A stretch of 64,000 nt of DNA from Diploscapter coronatus (lineage: Eukaryota; Nematoda; Chromadorea; Rhabditida; Rhabditidae). The position numbers and the translations under genes are program-made. Position 1 is the stretch's first letter, and each line of letters starts with the position of its first letter. Below, piece by piece: positions 25,101 through 38,329 of the stretch. The stretch lies in NCBI GenBank assembly GCA_964036155.1, contig OZ038423.1, forward strand, positions 33,495,249-33,559,248, written 5' to 3'. The notes below the pieces were generated by a model. The model ran no database searches, was not told where the DNA came from, and was given only the letters and a program-made list of their open reading frames with translations.

Positions 25101-25490
25101 TCTAAAAAATTTAATTTCGCAAAACTTCCTCTATTAGATAAAAAAAAAACGTCGTAACTTTTGCTCTTCTTTGTTTTTTCCCCGATTTGCATATTTCAAA
25201 TGATTACTAATCATCAAAAATTCTATAGCAGGTGATTTTTGTAGAATTCTATTTAATACTCTTTTTTAAGAAAGAATACGGAATACTAGAAGATTAAATC
25301 TAAAGCCAATTACTAAAATAGCGAGGAAATAAATTATGAAATCTGTAAATACATTTTGAAAATCATCAAATATTTAATAGGTTTTTAGTATTTTTAGCTT
25401 TAGTAATTTTTCAATCCTGAGAATTTCTGAATCTCAGGTTCTCTAAGGTGTAGCCGCCAGTCAATAATCTTGCCTTCCTTATCTCATTAG
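22123..25490. other. Long gap or intron between the Ig gene and the membrane exon
   Basis: No convincing exon, apart from a possible 21-bp micro-exon at about 22480-22500 flanked by TTTTCAG and GTGAGAG. The stretch 24060-24200 is GA-rich (GAGGAGAGAGTAGAG) and could be a promoter for the exons at 25491 onward. A large palindrome lies at 22641-22865. Confidence 0.4.
22641..22865. repeat. Large palindromic element of about 225 bp
   Basis: Nested inverted arms: TTGGAAGAAAGTCGTGAAG (left outer) pairs with CTTCACGACTTTTCTTGG (right outer), then CGAAAAACTACCACCTCACC pairs with GGTGAGGTGATAGTTTTTCG. The loop is short and GC-rich (GGGGGCGGGGC). It is non-coding and has the form of a MITE or foldback element. 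Confidence 0.75.
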
Positions 25491-26485
25491 TGGTGAATGA
25501 GCCCTGTAAAAACAGGAAGGACGTTCAGAAAAGTCCTCAGCATTCGAATTCCAACGCTGTTGTGCTTATCTTTTGCTTGACTTGTTTTTGCTTGTTCTAC
25601 GTGCTTTTCACTTTTTTCATGCCTTTGCTGTTCTTATTCATGAGCTTTGGAAGGGTAAGATTCCTAAGTTCAGATAACACAACCTGATGCTTCATTATTT
25701 TATTCTCGATTATCCACTCTCGAACGACTTTAGCACTCAGAAATTATTGAGGCATTATTAGCCTTTAACTTCAGATTCAGGCTCAGACATATCTATTTCT
25801 TATGTGGTTTGAGTTTTGTCTAATATCTGTTATTTTTCCAAATCTGACACTTTTATCTCAAATCTACCAATTAAGCCTAGACAAATTTGTAATTTGTAAG
25901 ATGAGTATTCCCATTAATGATCTTCTATTTTTGTGCCTCATTACTTTTATGATCTCATTGAGTAAACTCTATTTGATCATCTCTTGGACTATTCAAATAT
26001 TTCTGTTCCCTCGAAATTTATAAATTTCACCTATTTCGGATAGCGTTTCCTCTTTCATTTTTGCATATGCATTGTTTATCCCCTTGTCGGTCTGAAAAAA
26101 TTCAAGAATTTTCCCAGGAGAGACGAAAATATGCTTTTTTAACTTTTGGAGAATTTGAAACTTAGCTGAACGATTTCAGGCTCGATTTCATTTGTCGCCG
26201 AGCATTTTTGAGTCAGAAATAATTCAGAACGTTTCTTTAGAAACGCACGCTAACTTCTGCAAGTATATTAGGCAATTTGAACGCGCTGAGTTTCACCATT
26301 TTCAGTTAGCGAACCCCGAGCTTTTCATTGAAAAACGGGCCTGCAGCTCTCAAAAAGTGAACGCAAAACGGCAATTCTTTAGTTCCTTATTGAAGAAAAG
26401 CCACAAAATCACTCAGTCAAACCAATTTTCGCATTATTTACGTCCAGAATATTTTAGTTATGTGGGCAACAATTGTAAATTTTAA
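25491..26485 (+). CDS. Membrane-spanning exon pair (3' part of a gene), not recognised
   Basis: Exon 25491-25654 (acceptor TCATTAG, donor GTAAGA) encodes a polar start (NEPCKNRKDVQKS) and then a long hydrophobic stretch (VLIFCLTCFCLFYVLFTF, then MPLLFLFMSFG). It joins in phase 0 to exon 26180-26485, which encodes a Lys/Ser/Phe-rich tail of 101 residues ending NNCKF-stop. The first exon needs one base from an upstream exon and has no ATG, so the 5' part is missing. It could be the membrane and cytoplasmic end of the Ig gene upstream, which would make a receptor without a kinase, or a separate gene. The phases do not join directly to the Ig exon ending at 22011, so at least one unseen exon would be needed. 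Confidence 0.4.
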
Positions 26486-29400
26486 ATTGTTTAGAAAAAT
26501 TAGTAGAATATTTAAAGTTAATCTTTGGTTAAAAATAATCTACTTTCAAAGAATAGTAAAAGTGGTACATTTTAAAATTTTATTTTCGAGCAAAGGTATT
26601 TTTGTACAAAGACACAGTCTTACATCACGAGATGAAGAAATTCATTTTCATATGCCTGGCCTCGTTATCTAATATGAAGTCTGTATGATCTCATTAGCGG
26701 ATCGGGTGTTTTCATCAATATTAGAGTATATCATTTTACGTAATATTTTCTGATAAATTCGTGATTTAAAAACACGATGTGCAAAACTTTTCAAGACATT
26801 TTTGAACCTTTTTATATCCAGGTGATTTTAAGTATGCCGTTATAAACAAGCTATGAGTCTGTTAATGAGAATCGCTTCCAATCGTCTATTTATTGATGAA
26901 AATTATGTTTGAAATTTTTCCTATTTTATAAAATTTTCTTTATCAGATCATATTTTTGCCATAGTCACTTCATCATATCAGTATCAGAAAATCCATTGCT
27001 TTAGAGATTGCATTCAGAATTTGACCCTTTGAAATGGTTGTTAATGCATTCCAGTGCGTCAGAACTTTCATTCTGCTCTTAAGTTTCGCATAAATTTTGC
27101 ACTAATATTTTTCTGCTAACTTATGTAAAAACGTTCTCAAGCTGGAATGGTTTATGGCTATTGGGAGCAAGTGAATCAATTGAAATGAAGATGAAAGCGA
27201 AGACTAGAGAAGGTTTGAGGAAAAATAATCAAAATTCACCTCTGAAAATATTATAACTTTCAAATTTTGTAATTTCCTAAGTTTTATTATAGGTGAAAAT
27301 TCTTGTAGCAAACTATTGAGTATTTTTTATTCCGAAACAACAATTCATTTTCTATAGCTTTTATAAGTCTTACTAGAATACGATGATATAGCTAAAATTG
27401 AACGAGCAATTTTCGTTCTTAAATTTCCTAAACCACTTTTCTTCTGTCTCTTTATTCAGCGCATAGATTTTCACGGAATAATTTCAAAAATCTCAAACTG
27501 CATGAAACTTACTCGATTCGTCTGCACTCTTCACTTTATTAACACTCCTCTTCTCTTCTGCAATCTCAAATCTGTCTATATCCAGAATATCTGCTGCCTT
27601 AGCCAAAAGTGGGTGGATATATCGCCTCAGGCATCAGAGCAAGATACTTACGGAGATAAAACTAAATTTCTTCTACTAGGAAAAAACTCCTCCCGCCTAA
27701 ATTAACTTCGACTATAATATACACTTTTTCGAACTTTCATAATTTTTAACCGCCTATTTATTTATGCACGAAATTTCTGCCACTTCAACTGTAAAATATC
27801 CCCAAATCGATTGCGTAAATATACGAAGGATAAGTAGTGCTTCAAATGGGTTTGAATGGGTAGATCTCAACGTTCTATTGCGGTTATTTTTACTTCTACC
27901 TTATAATTTGGTCGTGAATAGACTTTTATCTAAATTTTAGAGTAGTTGCTCATTGAATTTTTGTATTAGAAAAGTGATAGAGTTTAATAGGTAAAAGATT
28001 TTTTTTCCAATACTGTTTCATATGTAACTATTATAGCTATTTTTCCAGGTTGCCATTTTAGGCGATTTTTATAACATAATTTTAGCTCAAACTCTTAGAG
28101 TTTCCATAATATTTTCATTTTGCAACAAAAATAACATTTTCTGCAAGGATAATAGATCACATTCTTTCGATGAATATTCGTCTTCCTTAATCTATCCGTA
28201 TAATATCTAGACGCATTGTCATAATGGGCGTGATTTGTGTATGATGACCGAAAATCTGCCATTTTTATGCGAGATTTTTGATGTCTCTGAGGATTTGTAG
28301 CTGCGCGTCTGAAGTGAGGTCAATGCACAGATCATTGTGAAAGATATCATCGAATAGAATGTAAGCAATACAAATGACTGACAGTTAGGGATTATGTTAG
28401 TAATTTTTATCTCTATTTTATTAAACCTCGAAATTAAAAATATCATAGATACATTTGTTGCAAATCCTATTATACTATTTGATATTCTAACATCGCTATA
28501 ATCCAATATATAGAGGTAATCTTACTTGTTATCCATTATCTCTAAATCTATGAATATCATCGATAAAATGAGGTATTAGGCCGATGATTTGTATAGACGA
28601 AGACTTCCATTATTGCAAAGTATCGTTCTGTCTGATATTTTCACTTTATGGACGATCAAAAAATTATTAGATAATCTGATCAGATTTTAGCAAATCATTT
28701 CTAGATATTCTCCCCATGATAAAATTTAGTGTTCCTTAAAATCCATTCTTTTTATTTCTGAATTTTCATATATTCATTTCACCCCCATCGGACACAGTTT
28801 TATTTATAGCTTCTATTTCTGATTTCAGCATCTTCAACTTTCATATTTCACATATCATATCTTGCATTTTTAGTCCGTGGGAAATCGAAATTTACGCAGC
28901 GTCGCGAGTTAATTTTTCCTAGCCTAAAAATCCAGTAAAAACTGATAACTTATCCAGTTTTTCTTGTTGAATTTCAACTTCCGGTTTAACTTATAATTCA
29001 GAAAATTAATTTATTACCTAGACTGGAGTAGGTAGTAGCTGAATCTGAAGACGTTTCGTTTCCATTTTACTTTGCGATTCTCTTTTAATTAATTTCGAGT
29101 GAATAATTTCTCCCTTCATGTATGAATCTATCATGAGATTTGCATACATTATTCAATTTCTTTCGAAAATCTCGAAAGCAGATGTTCCTTTGTTTAGAAT
29201 TTTTGAGTTTATAAAACCAGAGGATTATTTTCAGATAATTCGTCATTTGTCGCAAAATTGAATAATGTTATTGACGTTAGATTTGGGGATACTCCATCAT
29301 TTTTCATTTAGAGTTTGACGAGTCTAAACGATTCTTTACTTTGGATTTACAATTGAACGAGTGAGCTTTTTCAACAAAATGCATTTCAGAGGTATTTTAT

Positions 29401-29663
29401 GGAATAACACTATCAAGTTTAGAAAATACACAACTCTCTAAATTATACCTCTTATAGTAACGGATAAAGTTATTCGGTCATCCATGAAAATTTGAGGGCC
29501 GGATTTTGACGTCTATAATGATTCAATCCAACTGCAACTGGGCAATCTTTTAGCGCTTGATGGCCACTTTATTTTGAAACATTTCATTCCAAATGGACCA
29601 TCACTATTGTCAAGTCCAAGCACACAGAGTTTCATAGGCGGCCGGATACTTTTGTCCACTACG
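26486..29663. other. Gene-poor AT-rich region
   Basis: Apart from the small frame at 27502-27705, I see no gene. The minus-strand frame at 28219-28506 has Ile/Ser/Phe-rich chance composition. No convincing splice architecture was found. Confidence 0.35.
27502..27705 (+). CDS. Possible small secreted protein
   Basis: A single open frame of 67 codons begins MKLTRFVCTLHFINTPLLF, which has the charge and hydrophobicity of a signal peptide. It continues with a Cys pair (CCLSQKW) and a polar tail (SPQASEQDTYGDKTK). No acceptor site or family resemblance supports it further. Its composition is better than that of most chance frames nearby. It could be a chance frame. Confidence 0.2.
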   Translation: MKLTRFVCTLHFINTPLLFCNLKSVYIQNICCLSQKWVDISPQASEQDTYGDKTKFLLLGKNSSRLN

Positions 29664-29824
29664 GTATTGTTGATGCTGAAATCTGGGAGGCACGTGCAAA
29701 GTGGTGCACAATTATTTTTAGTAGTTAGAAAAAGCGAGACATAGCGCACGATAAGGAGACTGGCGCCTAAAATCATTCCTTCTCCCATCATTTTCAACCT
29801 CCCAGATTTCGGCATCAATAATAA
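29664..29824. repeat. MITE family D, copy 2
   Basis: About 161 bp. The ends TATTGTTGATGCTGAAATCT and AGATTTCGGCATCAATAATA are inverted repeats, with GTGGTGCACAATTATTTTTA inside. Same ends and interior as 6553-6706. Confidence 0.8.
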
Positions 29825-32800
29825 TTCAATTTTTTTTATCTTCTAACTTGAAAAGTCAGGAACCAATTTTCCAGAAAAGGAGCCTTTGATGCATTTAGGT
29901 GTGTGCGTCTTCAATGATTCCATAATTATTTTATTTCATTGTGGCGAACTTTCGGTTTTGTTTGCGTTCCTTCGTTCTTCTTCTTCTCACAAACATTCTA
30001 TCTAATTTATTCAACCCCTCCTTCATTTCAACGTTTGTATGTTTTTTGTGCCGGATTTTCTAATACATAAAAAATCTGTCGACAGTAAAATGCGCTGTGA
30101 AATTAGATTGTAAAATATTCCATCGAGTTTGCAGCCAATAATATGCTGATTATAATTTTGTGAGTATTTCCTTCTCAAAAAATATGAAAAAGTGAACATA
30201 AAAATGGAATCGGAGGCTTTAGGAAATTAAACTCTACAACAATTTCGAAAATATAAAAAATGATTAAAAATCGCATAAATGTAGAAGGAATGATATTCAA
30301 AAATAATAAATTACATCTTTCAAGTGCACAAAAATTTAGATCATCTAATAAGGCGAATTCTAATTGAGAAATGTCCGTTACATTCGGTGCCTTCATATTT
30401 TTTGCCTGAACATCTCGCAAATGGATATTTTTAGGATTAAGCGAAAAAGCACGACTTTTAACTTTTATCTGCAACAGACTACAGCGACTGACGTGCACTT
30501 CTCCACACGTGCGTTGCTATCATTAGGGAGGAAAAAGTCTAAGAGAATAATAGTTTTTCACTACTAGAAAATCAGATGCAAACTCTGCATAAAAGAATTG
30601 ACCAAGTAAGCAGATAGGTAAAGTTTCTGCTCATTTATGTTTTATTTATTATTTCGATCATTTCATTGACATGAAATAAAAATAAACGAGATTTTTAGAA
30701 GATACTTATGCTTGTTTTTTGATTTAAAAAGTGGCGCTCAAAAATCTTCAATTACGCGAAATTTCATCGACCTAGCGAATCATGTTTTAATAGTCTGTAA
30801 TTATGAAGACATGCTTATTTATTTTTGAAATTCATCGTTATGCTTTAGGAAAAAAATGATGCGTATATATGATTTGTTCACTTCAATCCGAATAAGCATT
30901 TATACAAAAATACGAATTCATACCTTACTACTTCGATATTAAAAAAGAAAACAATTTTGAAAAAAAACTTGCCCAAACGTTCATTAGAGATAATTACGAT
31001 GATCCGCTTTTTTCTACTAACATTCCTCGAAGGATCATTCTCACGCCTTCTTTTCCTGTCACACTTCTGCTAACGAAACTTGATATTTCCTGCCGCTTCT
31101 CATAATTTTTAATGATCTACATTCTATATCCATTTTTTAGAAAAAAATGCTCAAGCATCTCACCTTACAAATTATCTGATTCTACTTTGATACTGTAATT
31201 GGTGAGTGATCAAAGTGGATTTTCGCTTCCTTGTAGAATTGGCCAGCAAACTACATTACTATCCGTAAAATTAGTCTTTTTTACAATTTTTAGCCTGAAA
31301 TTTACAAATTATGCTACGATTCGCGAACAAATTAAACAATTATTGTCAATGATCGGTAACTTGAGGCAAAATAAACGCTGCACAAATTCGAATATGACGA
31401 ATAGGAATTGCGTAATATCAAATAGCTAGTTGTCAAGATCATTTCTTGATTCAATGAACTATCGTCTATTCGTTTGCAAGCAACGCGCTCATTTCCATGC
31501 ATCAAATTTTCTTCCCTTTATTTTATTTCAAGTAGTCGGTCATTGACAATATCAAATTGTTCTAATTTCGACGTTTTTTTTTCTAAATTAACTACTATAG
31601 TTATTTCTATGTACTTTATTATCGACGTTTGCCTAGTTTTTCGTCAGACGAGTTTCGGTGCTCCTGAATTGTGCAGTTAGTCGTAATGAAGCACAATCGA
31701 ATTATCTTTTCCATTCTCGTCGCTTTCAGATAATAACTTGGCATGTTTTCTTGTAAACTGAATCATTTACTCGTCTGTTTCTCAACAACTTTTGAAGGAC
31801 CTTCTGATATCTTTATCTTCAAAGTTATTTTTAATCCTCAAAAATCTAGTCATCTCAAATTACTCTTCTCATAAAAATCGGCAATAAATATTCACCATTG
31901 CATTTTTTCATGTTCGATTTTTTCAAATTTTCATTCCAGATTGACCAAAATTCACGATTTCTGGTGACAATTCATAGGATAACCGATCAACTTGCCTGAT
32001 CTTCACGACTCTTAACTCAGAAATGGCGATAGAGGCTATCGCTCTTCGCAACAATTCATACGTAGTCGCTCGAGACAGAAACACAGACAACGAGAGGTAA
32101 GCAGAAAGGGGGCGGGGCCAGGCCAGCAGAGAAATGAGAAAACTGACTGAGAAATATGCGACCAAATTCAACACAAGCCATTTGCTCTGCCCTCTGAGGC
32201 TGATATCGATGATCCACTCCAATGATTCCCCGCTAAAATTCGAATTTTCCTCCTCGAACATTTGCTCTAATGACCAAATAAACCTCTCTATTCTACCCAT
32301 TCGATGCTATGAAACGGGAAATTAGCAATTTCGACCGACTTTTGACCTGCTAAAATGAATAGCACCACGGCCGGCAATGTGACTAGAAAAGTGTACGTGA
32401 AAGTTAAACTTCAAATTAATTTTGAGTCATTTTTGACCAGGGCATTAGAAGCGTGCTCTCTAAAAAAATTAATCATCGATTTTGAAAATTAACTTTTTGT
32501 CTAAAAATTTTGTTATGTTAATTAGGATAAGCTAGAAACGTCATGAGATAGTATTAAAAATTAGGCAAAAACGTGATATTTTCATTGATTTGATTTATCC
32601 AAATTCATTTTTGACATCTTGAATTTTCACGCATCACAATTTCTTTACCTTTTCACGCTGTAAAAGTATCATAATCAGATTCATCCTTTGAAGTCCATAT
32701 GGAAAATTCAGATTGGTTTTACTTTCAAAACTATTCTTTCCAAATTATATTATCTTTCTGGAATTTATTTTCCTCTTTGTGAAATCCCTAATTACCTAAA

Positions 32801-33409
32801 GTGGGTTCGTCTTCTGTGTCTAGGTTCAACTCTAATCTATGTACTGCACGAATTTCGAGCTTAGAATTAGAAGCCTCGGAACAGAAGCGAATAACAAACG
32901 TGAAAAAGTGAAGGAGTTAGATGTGAAAGATACGAGATAATGAGTGGAGATGTCATTAGATTCTCTACTCGAATAGGGGGAAAACAACGACGCCTTCAAC
33001 CTGCCTTCACCCTGTCTTCTGGAGGCATCGATTATGCGCAATTCTCCACAGACAATTATTCAATTACCATATTATTCGCTGGTTCATATTTCGTTAAGCG
33101 AAATTCAATTTTTCAACCATAAATTGATTTTTTCTATTATTTACTGCTAGCTTGTATCTAAATTGTGCATTAGAAGGTTCTAATGATAGTTGAAATTTAA
33201 TCCAAAAAATATCTTACTCACAAGAAAGTTGATCTTCATGCGTAGTGCATAGTGAAATATGATATAGTGCACATGCGTATATTTGCAAAATCTGATATTC
33301 TTCTCACAATTAAAATAGGATGGTGATAGACCAATCAGTTTCTTTTTCCTGGAAGAGAAATGACAGTTTGAATTTTAGATTCAATAATTCTTCTTCGTAT
33401 TTCAGATCA
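29825..33409. other. Gene-poor region upstream of the GPCR
   Basis: No supportable gene. A 125-codon minus-strand frame at 31923-32300 has one hydrophobic segment but no splice support or recognised motif. A G-rich box (GGGGGCGGGGCC) lies at about 32108. Confidence 0.35.
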
Positions 33410-36400
33410 ATGGACTCCGTTAGCGGACTTCCATTAGCGATGCTGTTTTCTCTGCTGACTCTGATCGGAGTTCTGGGGAACCTGATCGTCATTTACGCGA
33501 TTGCTGGTGACAAGAAGATGCGGTCCTCAGTTATGAACATTCTACTTTTAAACTTGGTAGGTTGATTTTAATCTTTTTTAACGAGTGATGGATGTACAGC
33601 TTGGGAGAAATATCGGACTTGGTTTACTTACTGATACATCTATGGAAGAGATTGCAAGAAAAGTATAATAAATTATTGCCTATCCTAGTTTAATGGGAAG
33701 ATTATTCAAACAAAGTTTCGAAAATTCATATTATAGTAATAAAAATCACATGAACTCCATCCAACAAGACGCAGGTGAAATTCTTAATGTGAGACAATTT
33801 CTTGGAAAATTTTTCTCTAACAAAAACTTGCCACACAGAAAATAAATGAATTGAAAAATCATAGTAAAGCACATGACCACGCATAGTTTCTACAAATTTC
33901 TTTGAATTTTCTTGGTACAAGAAAGTACCACCTGTCAAAATTTAATTACACTTCTTATGGGGTTGAAATCTGCAATTTAACCATCGTTTTGCAGCAGCGT
34001 AGTCTGATCAATTAAAACAATGAGAATTCGGCATTTTAGAAAAATAACCCCATCTTAATGCATCTTTAAAGATATTCAGCAATTTTTAGTGAAATTCGAC
34101 GAAAAATCTTCCTAATAGCAATAACAAAAATAATGAGCTATTTGCAAGTCGCATGAAATCGTGGCACAAGATACAGGGTGCGGAATAATTATGAAGGCAC
34201 TTATTCGTGTGCTAATTACTAGCGAACTATAATATCAGATAATTTTGGATAATTTTCTAAATTGATTTTAGCATTATGTGACATAATTGCGCTAAAATGT
34301 CTTTAGAAAATATTTTTATAAACTGAGAGAAATGTTTGAAAAAATAGTATGTTGTGCTTGGTGAATCAAGCTATCTTAGGGATGAAACAAATTTTAATTT
34401 TGCTTACTATATGTCCATATTTGATTCTTTTCGCCCCAGTTATACAGCGTGTCTCATGAACCTTTAACAATCATATGTCATGGCCCCCAAAAATTCATAC
34501 TTTACAATTATAAAAAATTTTCTGATTAATTTATGACCTGTGAGCCCCAAAGATTCTATAAAAATTATTTGGAGCCATAGGCAGTCAATTTTATGCATAT
34601 GGCAACAGATAATAAGTGTCTCCATAATTTGTTCGCACCCTGTATAGATGAAATAAGGTAGTGGACGATAGGGTTGAGTTTCTTTTCTCATGCTATTTTT
34701 CCACATCTTGTGTCATAATGGAATTGAGATTTACAGATCGTTAAGTGATTTTAAATATGTCAACTTTGACCATCAAAATAACGACGATAAATGAATAAAT
34801 TAAATATGAACAAAATTTCAGGCCGTAGCAGATCTTCTCAATTTGGTGTTCACAAGTTCTGAATGGCTGTCCCCAGTCACTCTGGGCACGACCCAATGGC
34901 TGTGGCCCGCCTTCCTCTGTTCGGTCTGCAGATATCTCGAATGCGTCTTCCTCTTCACGTCCATTAGCACGCAACTCATTGTTTGCGTCGAAAGGTACCA
35001 ATTCTCTCTTACAAACCCATTTTCAATGCCTTTTTATTCCTATTTCATATCTGGAAACTTTTAAAAAGAAAGACATTCGACGTTACCAGAAATCTCTAAA
35101 AACTTTTGGAAACTCTCCAAATTTTCAATGATTTGCCAAAAATCTGGATAATTTTGGAAAAATTGGAATATTTCCCATCTTTGACCAATATTCTGAGGAA
35201 CAATGCAAAGCACCACTGGATCAGATTTACTTGCAACACATATCTCACTATCAACAAAATGCGTTCCAAACGAAATTCTACCTTAGGACACTGCACGCCC
35301 GTAATCATATTGGGCAGAACTTTAAAATTAGCCATTTTTCTCAATAACTTTATTCCATTGCTGAAGAAGTGTTCTAAAACCGGCTGGTGGTAATTCAGAT
35401 CTCTTTTCATATGTTCGTGAATGTTTAGGGAAGCCTATCGCGAGCGCATATGGCAAAATGAATTTGGAGCTTGATTGCATTACCCGAAAAAGGCGCAAAA
35501 TTCTGTTTTATTGATGCAAAATTTCGAAAACATGTAAAATACGGAGAATCCCTCAAATATTAAACAACTTCGCGTGTTCGATATTTCAACGGCAGTATGT
35601 TCATCGTTGGTTTTCGAAAAAAAATATTAACATGAGCAAAGAACATTGTCTCATTAAAAATTCCATAAAATTCGACTCGACCAAAAATTGGCGGGCGCTC
35701 AAATTTTCAGAATATAATCTGCTAAAATTACCTGCATTCTTTATGTGACATTCGTTTGGTGAAATTTTAAATTTGATTAACACATTGCAAACAATGTCTG
35801 GCTCTTAAATATTGCTATCTGACCTTTCTATGGTTCTTTAAATTATAGAAAAATGAGCAAATAAGGAAATGTTAGAATTTTTCAAGTCGAACGGAAATTT
35901 CTGTTGCACTCTTTTATGCATTTTATTGCTTGAATAATAATAATAATAGAAATTAGTATTCAATATATAGTGAATAAACAAAGGAAATGCCAGAAAATTA
36001 TGATTGATTTCATTTCAGATATCTGGCTATCATATATCCACTTAGAGCGCGGCTCTATTGCAGCCGCCCGAATGCGTTCATCGCAGTGCTGGTGGCCTGG
36101 GCATTCTCCGCCCTCTTCGCCGCACCCTATGCATACCTCAATTTCTACAAATCTAGCAGTAAGTCGAACTTATCCAAATGCACAAAATACAGATAAAACA
36201 TAACCAGCTGAAATAGGCGAATTTTTTAAGACAATATTTAAAATATTCTATCTCGGTTTCTACAAATCTAGCAGTAAATGGAAAACATAAAATTAGACAG
36301 AGGCGAGTATAGATTACAAAATTTTTGCAGAAGGTAGATCAAAATTTTAAATCATAGATTCTAAAATCACTCTTTTGGAGAATGACATGAATTTCAACAT

Positions 36401-38329
36401 TTCCTATCTTTGTTTATTAGGGAATGTAGACTTTAGGTTCGTGATAATTATTGTGCATTGCTTGGAAATAATTTCTCAACAAAATCAACTTTTGAGCCAT
36501 TTTATTTTATGGCGAATGTTTTTCTTCGAGACGAAAGTTCATACTTCATAATGGCCAATGAATTATGAACAATGAACGACTTTCATTTGCGTTGTCTATA
36601 AGTGAGCACGATAATCATTTCCGCGAAGAATATAATAGTGCGAAAGTAAATTTTTTTTTTAATTTTAGGTGAACAATGCGTGAATCGTGCATCACGATCG
36701 CAATGGTGGATGCGCTACAAAATGGCCGAATTTGTCACATTCTACCTCGTTCCTATCGTTCTGATCGTTTGTGTTTATCTAAGGATTTGCACCGTACTAT
36801 GGGCCAAAGATCCTACTCTTGCCGTGGAAAGTAAGATCTTCATGATGATTTAACACCTAATAATATCCAGGTCCTTTAAAAATTGAATTTCGACCCACTT
36901 TTTAATTCAAATTTCGATCATTCGTTGCGATATGTGTAGAAAATAATGTCAATCAAATAGAGCTACGATTTTTAAAATAAATTATTTAAATTAGGCTACT
37001 TTAACATGAGACTGCGTGTATGGTTGCTTTCCCAATTTAGCGACTTTCATCATGAATTCCAAGAATAACGATTACGCAGAACATAAGATTTAGCAGAATA
37101 GCAGCTCATCATGAAAAATTTATCAAAGTAACTATCACCTACGCCTGAAGAAATATTTTAATCTTCATATTTTATGCAGGAAATTGACCTAAATGCTAAT
37201 GCAGTTTTAGTCAGGCTTTTTTCCGAGGAAACAATTTTCGTCAATTAAAAGTCTTGAGTAATTAGAATTTCTTTTACGTTATGACCTATAAAAGTGGGTG
37301 AATTATGCGTAGGAAGGTTTGTTTTAATGCTTTACCATTCACAAAATTCTCGGGGTTAAGAAATTAGCATGAACTTATTTCAAATACTGTTTCTGATCAA
37401 ACTGTAAAGTTAGCGCTGACGCTAAAGAATGACAATTTTTAAGATCCAAAGGATTAGTTGAAGTTTAATAAACCAATAAAATTGATGATTTTCAGCGCAA
37501 CATTTGGAAACGCAGAAAAAGGCATCGGACAGTTTGAAAACTCGACGAAATGTGGTGAAAATGCTGATCGCCTGCGTGTTCGTCTACTTCATTTGCTATT
37601 CCCCAATACAAGTCATTTTCCTATCCAAGTTAGTCCTATTTGTTTATAATTCGTAGAAAAATGTAATTCAAAGTCAATTGTCACTAAATAAAACCATCAA
37701 AGATCTTTTTAAAAAATATCGCTATTTTAGGGCCCTCCTAAACGTGACAATTCACCCTCCCTACGAGTTCATTCTAATATTCAACGCGTTGGCTATGACT
37801 TGCTCAGGTAATCGAACTCAAACTATTTTTCCATATAAAACTAGTGAAAATCGTGACCCTGAAAGTTTATATGAATTGAAACTTCAACTTTTATAGTTCT
37901 CTGAAAAATAACACGAAGTTCAAAGTGCCCCTCTCAATAATTAGCAAATTGTAAATCGAAAAATATCGTAACACAGGGCGTTGCAAATTGCCAAATAATA
38001 CGAGGAAGATATCGTATCTTATCACTTCCTGTCTATTCTGTTTATGCTCTATGTTATGGATGCTATTCGGTTCATAAATTGACTAAAAATGCTAGATTTT
38101 AGCCTCTAATCCCCTACTCTACACGTTATTCTCTACCAAATTTCGCCGTCGTCTGCGTCATCTGTTGTTCTGCAGCAGAGACTCGGGCTTTTTCTCGAAG
38201 GACTTCTCGCAAGCCTCTCCCCGACCGACTCAAATCACCAATTACTACGCGCTCAATCAGGGAACCACTACCTACTACACCAACAATAATAACTCCCCGA
38301 CTAAATGTAATGGCTATGAAATGCAGTGA
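33410..38329 (+). CDS. Rhodopsin-family (class A) GPCR, peptide-receptor type
   Basis: Seven exons join in frame to about 350 residues. TM1 carries GVLGNLIVIYAI. TM2 has the conserved Asp (LLLNLAVADLLNLVF, split by intron 1). TM3 ends LIVCVERYLAIIYPL (ERY in place of DRY). TM4 has LVAWAFSALFAAPYAYL. TM5 has TFYLVPIVLIVCVYLRI, with a basic third loop. TM6 has LIACVFVYFICYSPIQ, and TM7 ends CSASNPLLYTLFSTKFRRRL (NPxxY kept). Cys in AFLCSVCRYL and in SEQCVNR can form the usual TM3-ECL2 disulphide. The C-terminal tail is Asn/Thr/Tyr-rich. The overall pattern fits a neuropeptide receptor, but I cannot assign a ligand. The extracellular N-terminus is only about 6 residues, so an upstream exon may exist, although an acceptor (TTTCAG) 4 bases before the ATG suggests a trans-spliced start. 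Intron 1 holds a Tc1/mariner-type element. Confidence 0.92.
34172..34644. mobile_element. Non-autonomous Tc1/mariner-like element in GPCR intron 1
   Basis: The left end TACAGGGTGCGGAATAATTA and right end AATTTGTTCGCACCCTGTA are inverted repeats. They extend through an imperfect CACTTATT/AATAAGTG block, about 40 bp in all, and are bounded by TA dinucleotides as expected for TA target-site duplication. The 473-bp interior has no transposase-like frame. It lies wholly inside an intron. Confidence 0.7.

Noticed and set aside
31923..32300. 125-codon minus-strand frame with one hydrophobic stretch
   Set aside because: No acceptor or donor context, no recognisable motif and no neighbouring exons. 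It cannot be separated from chance.
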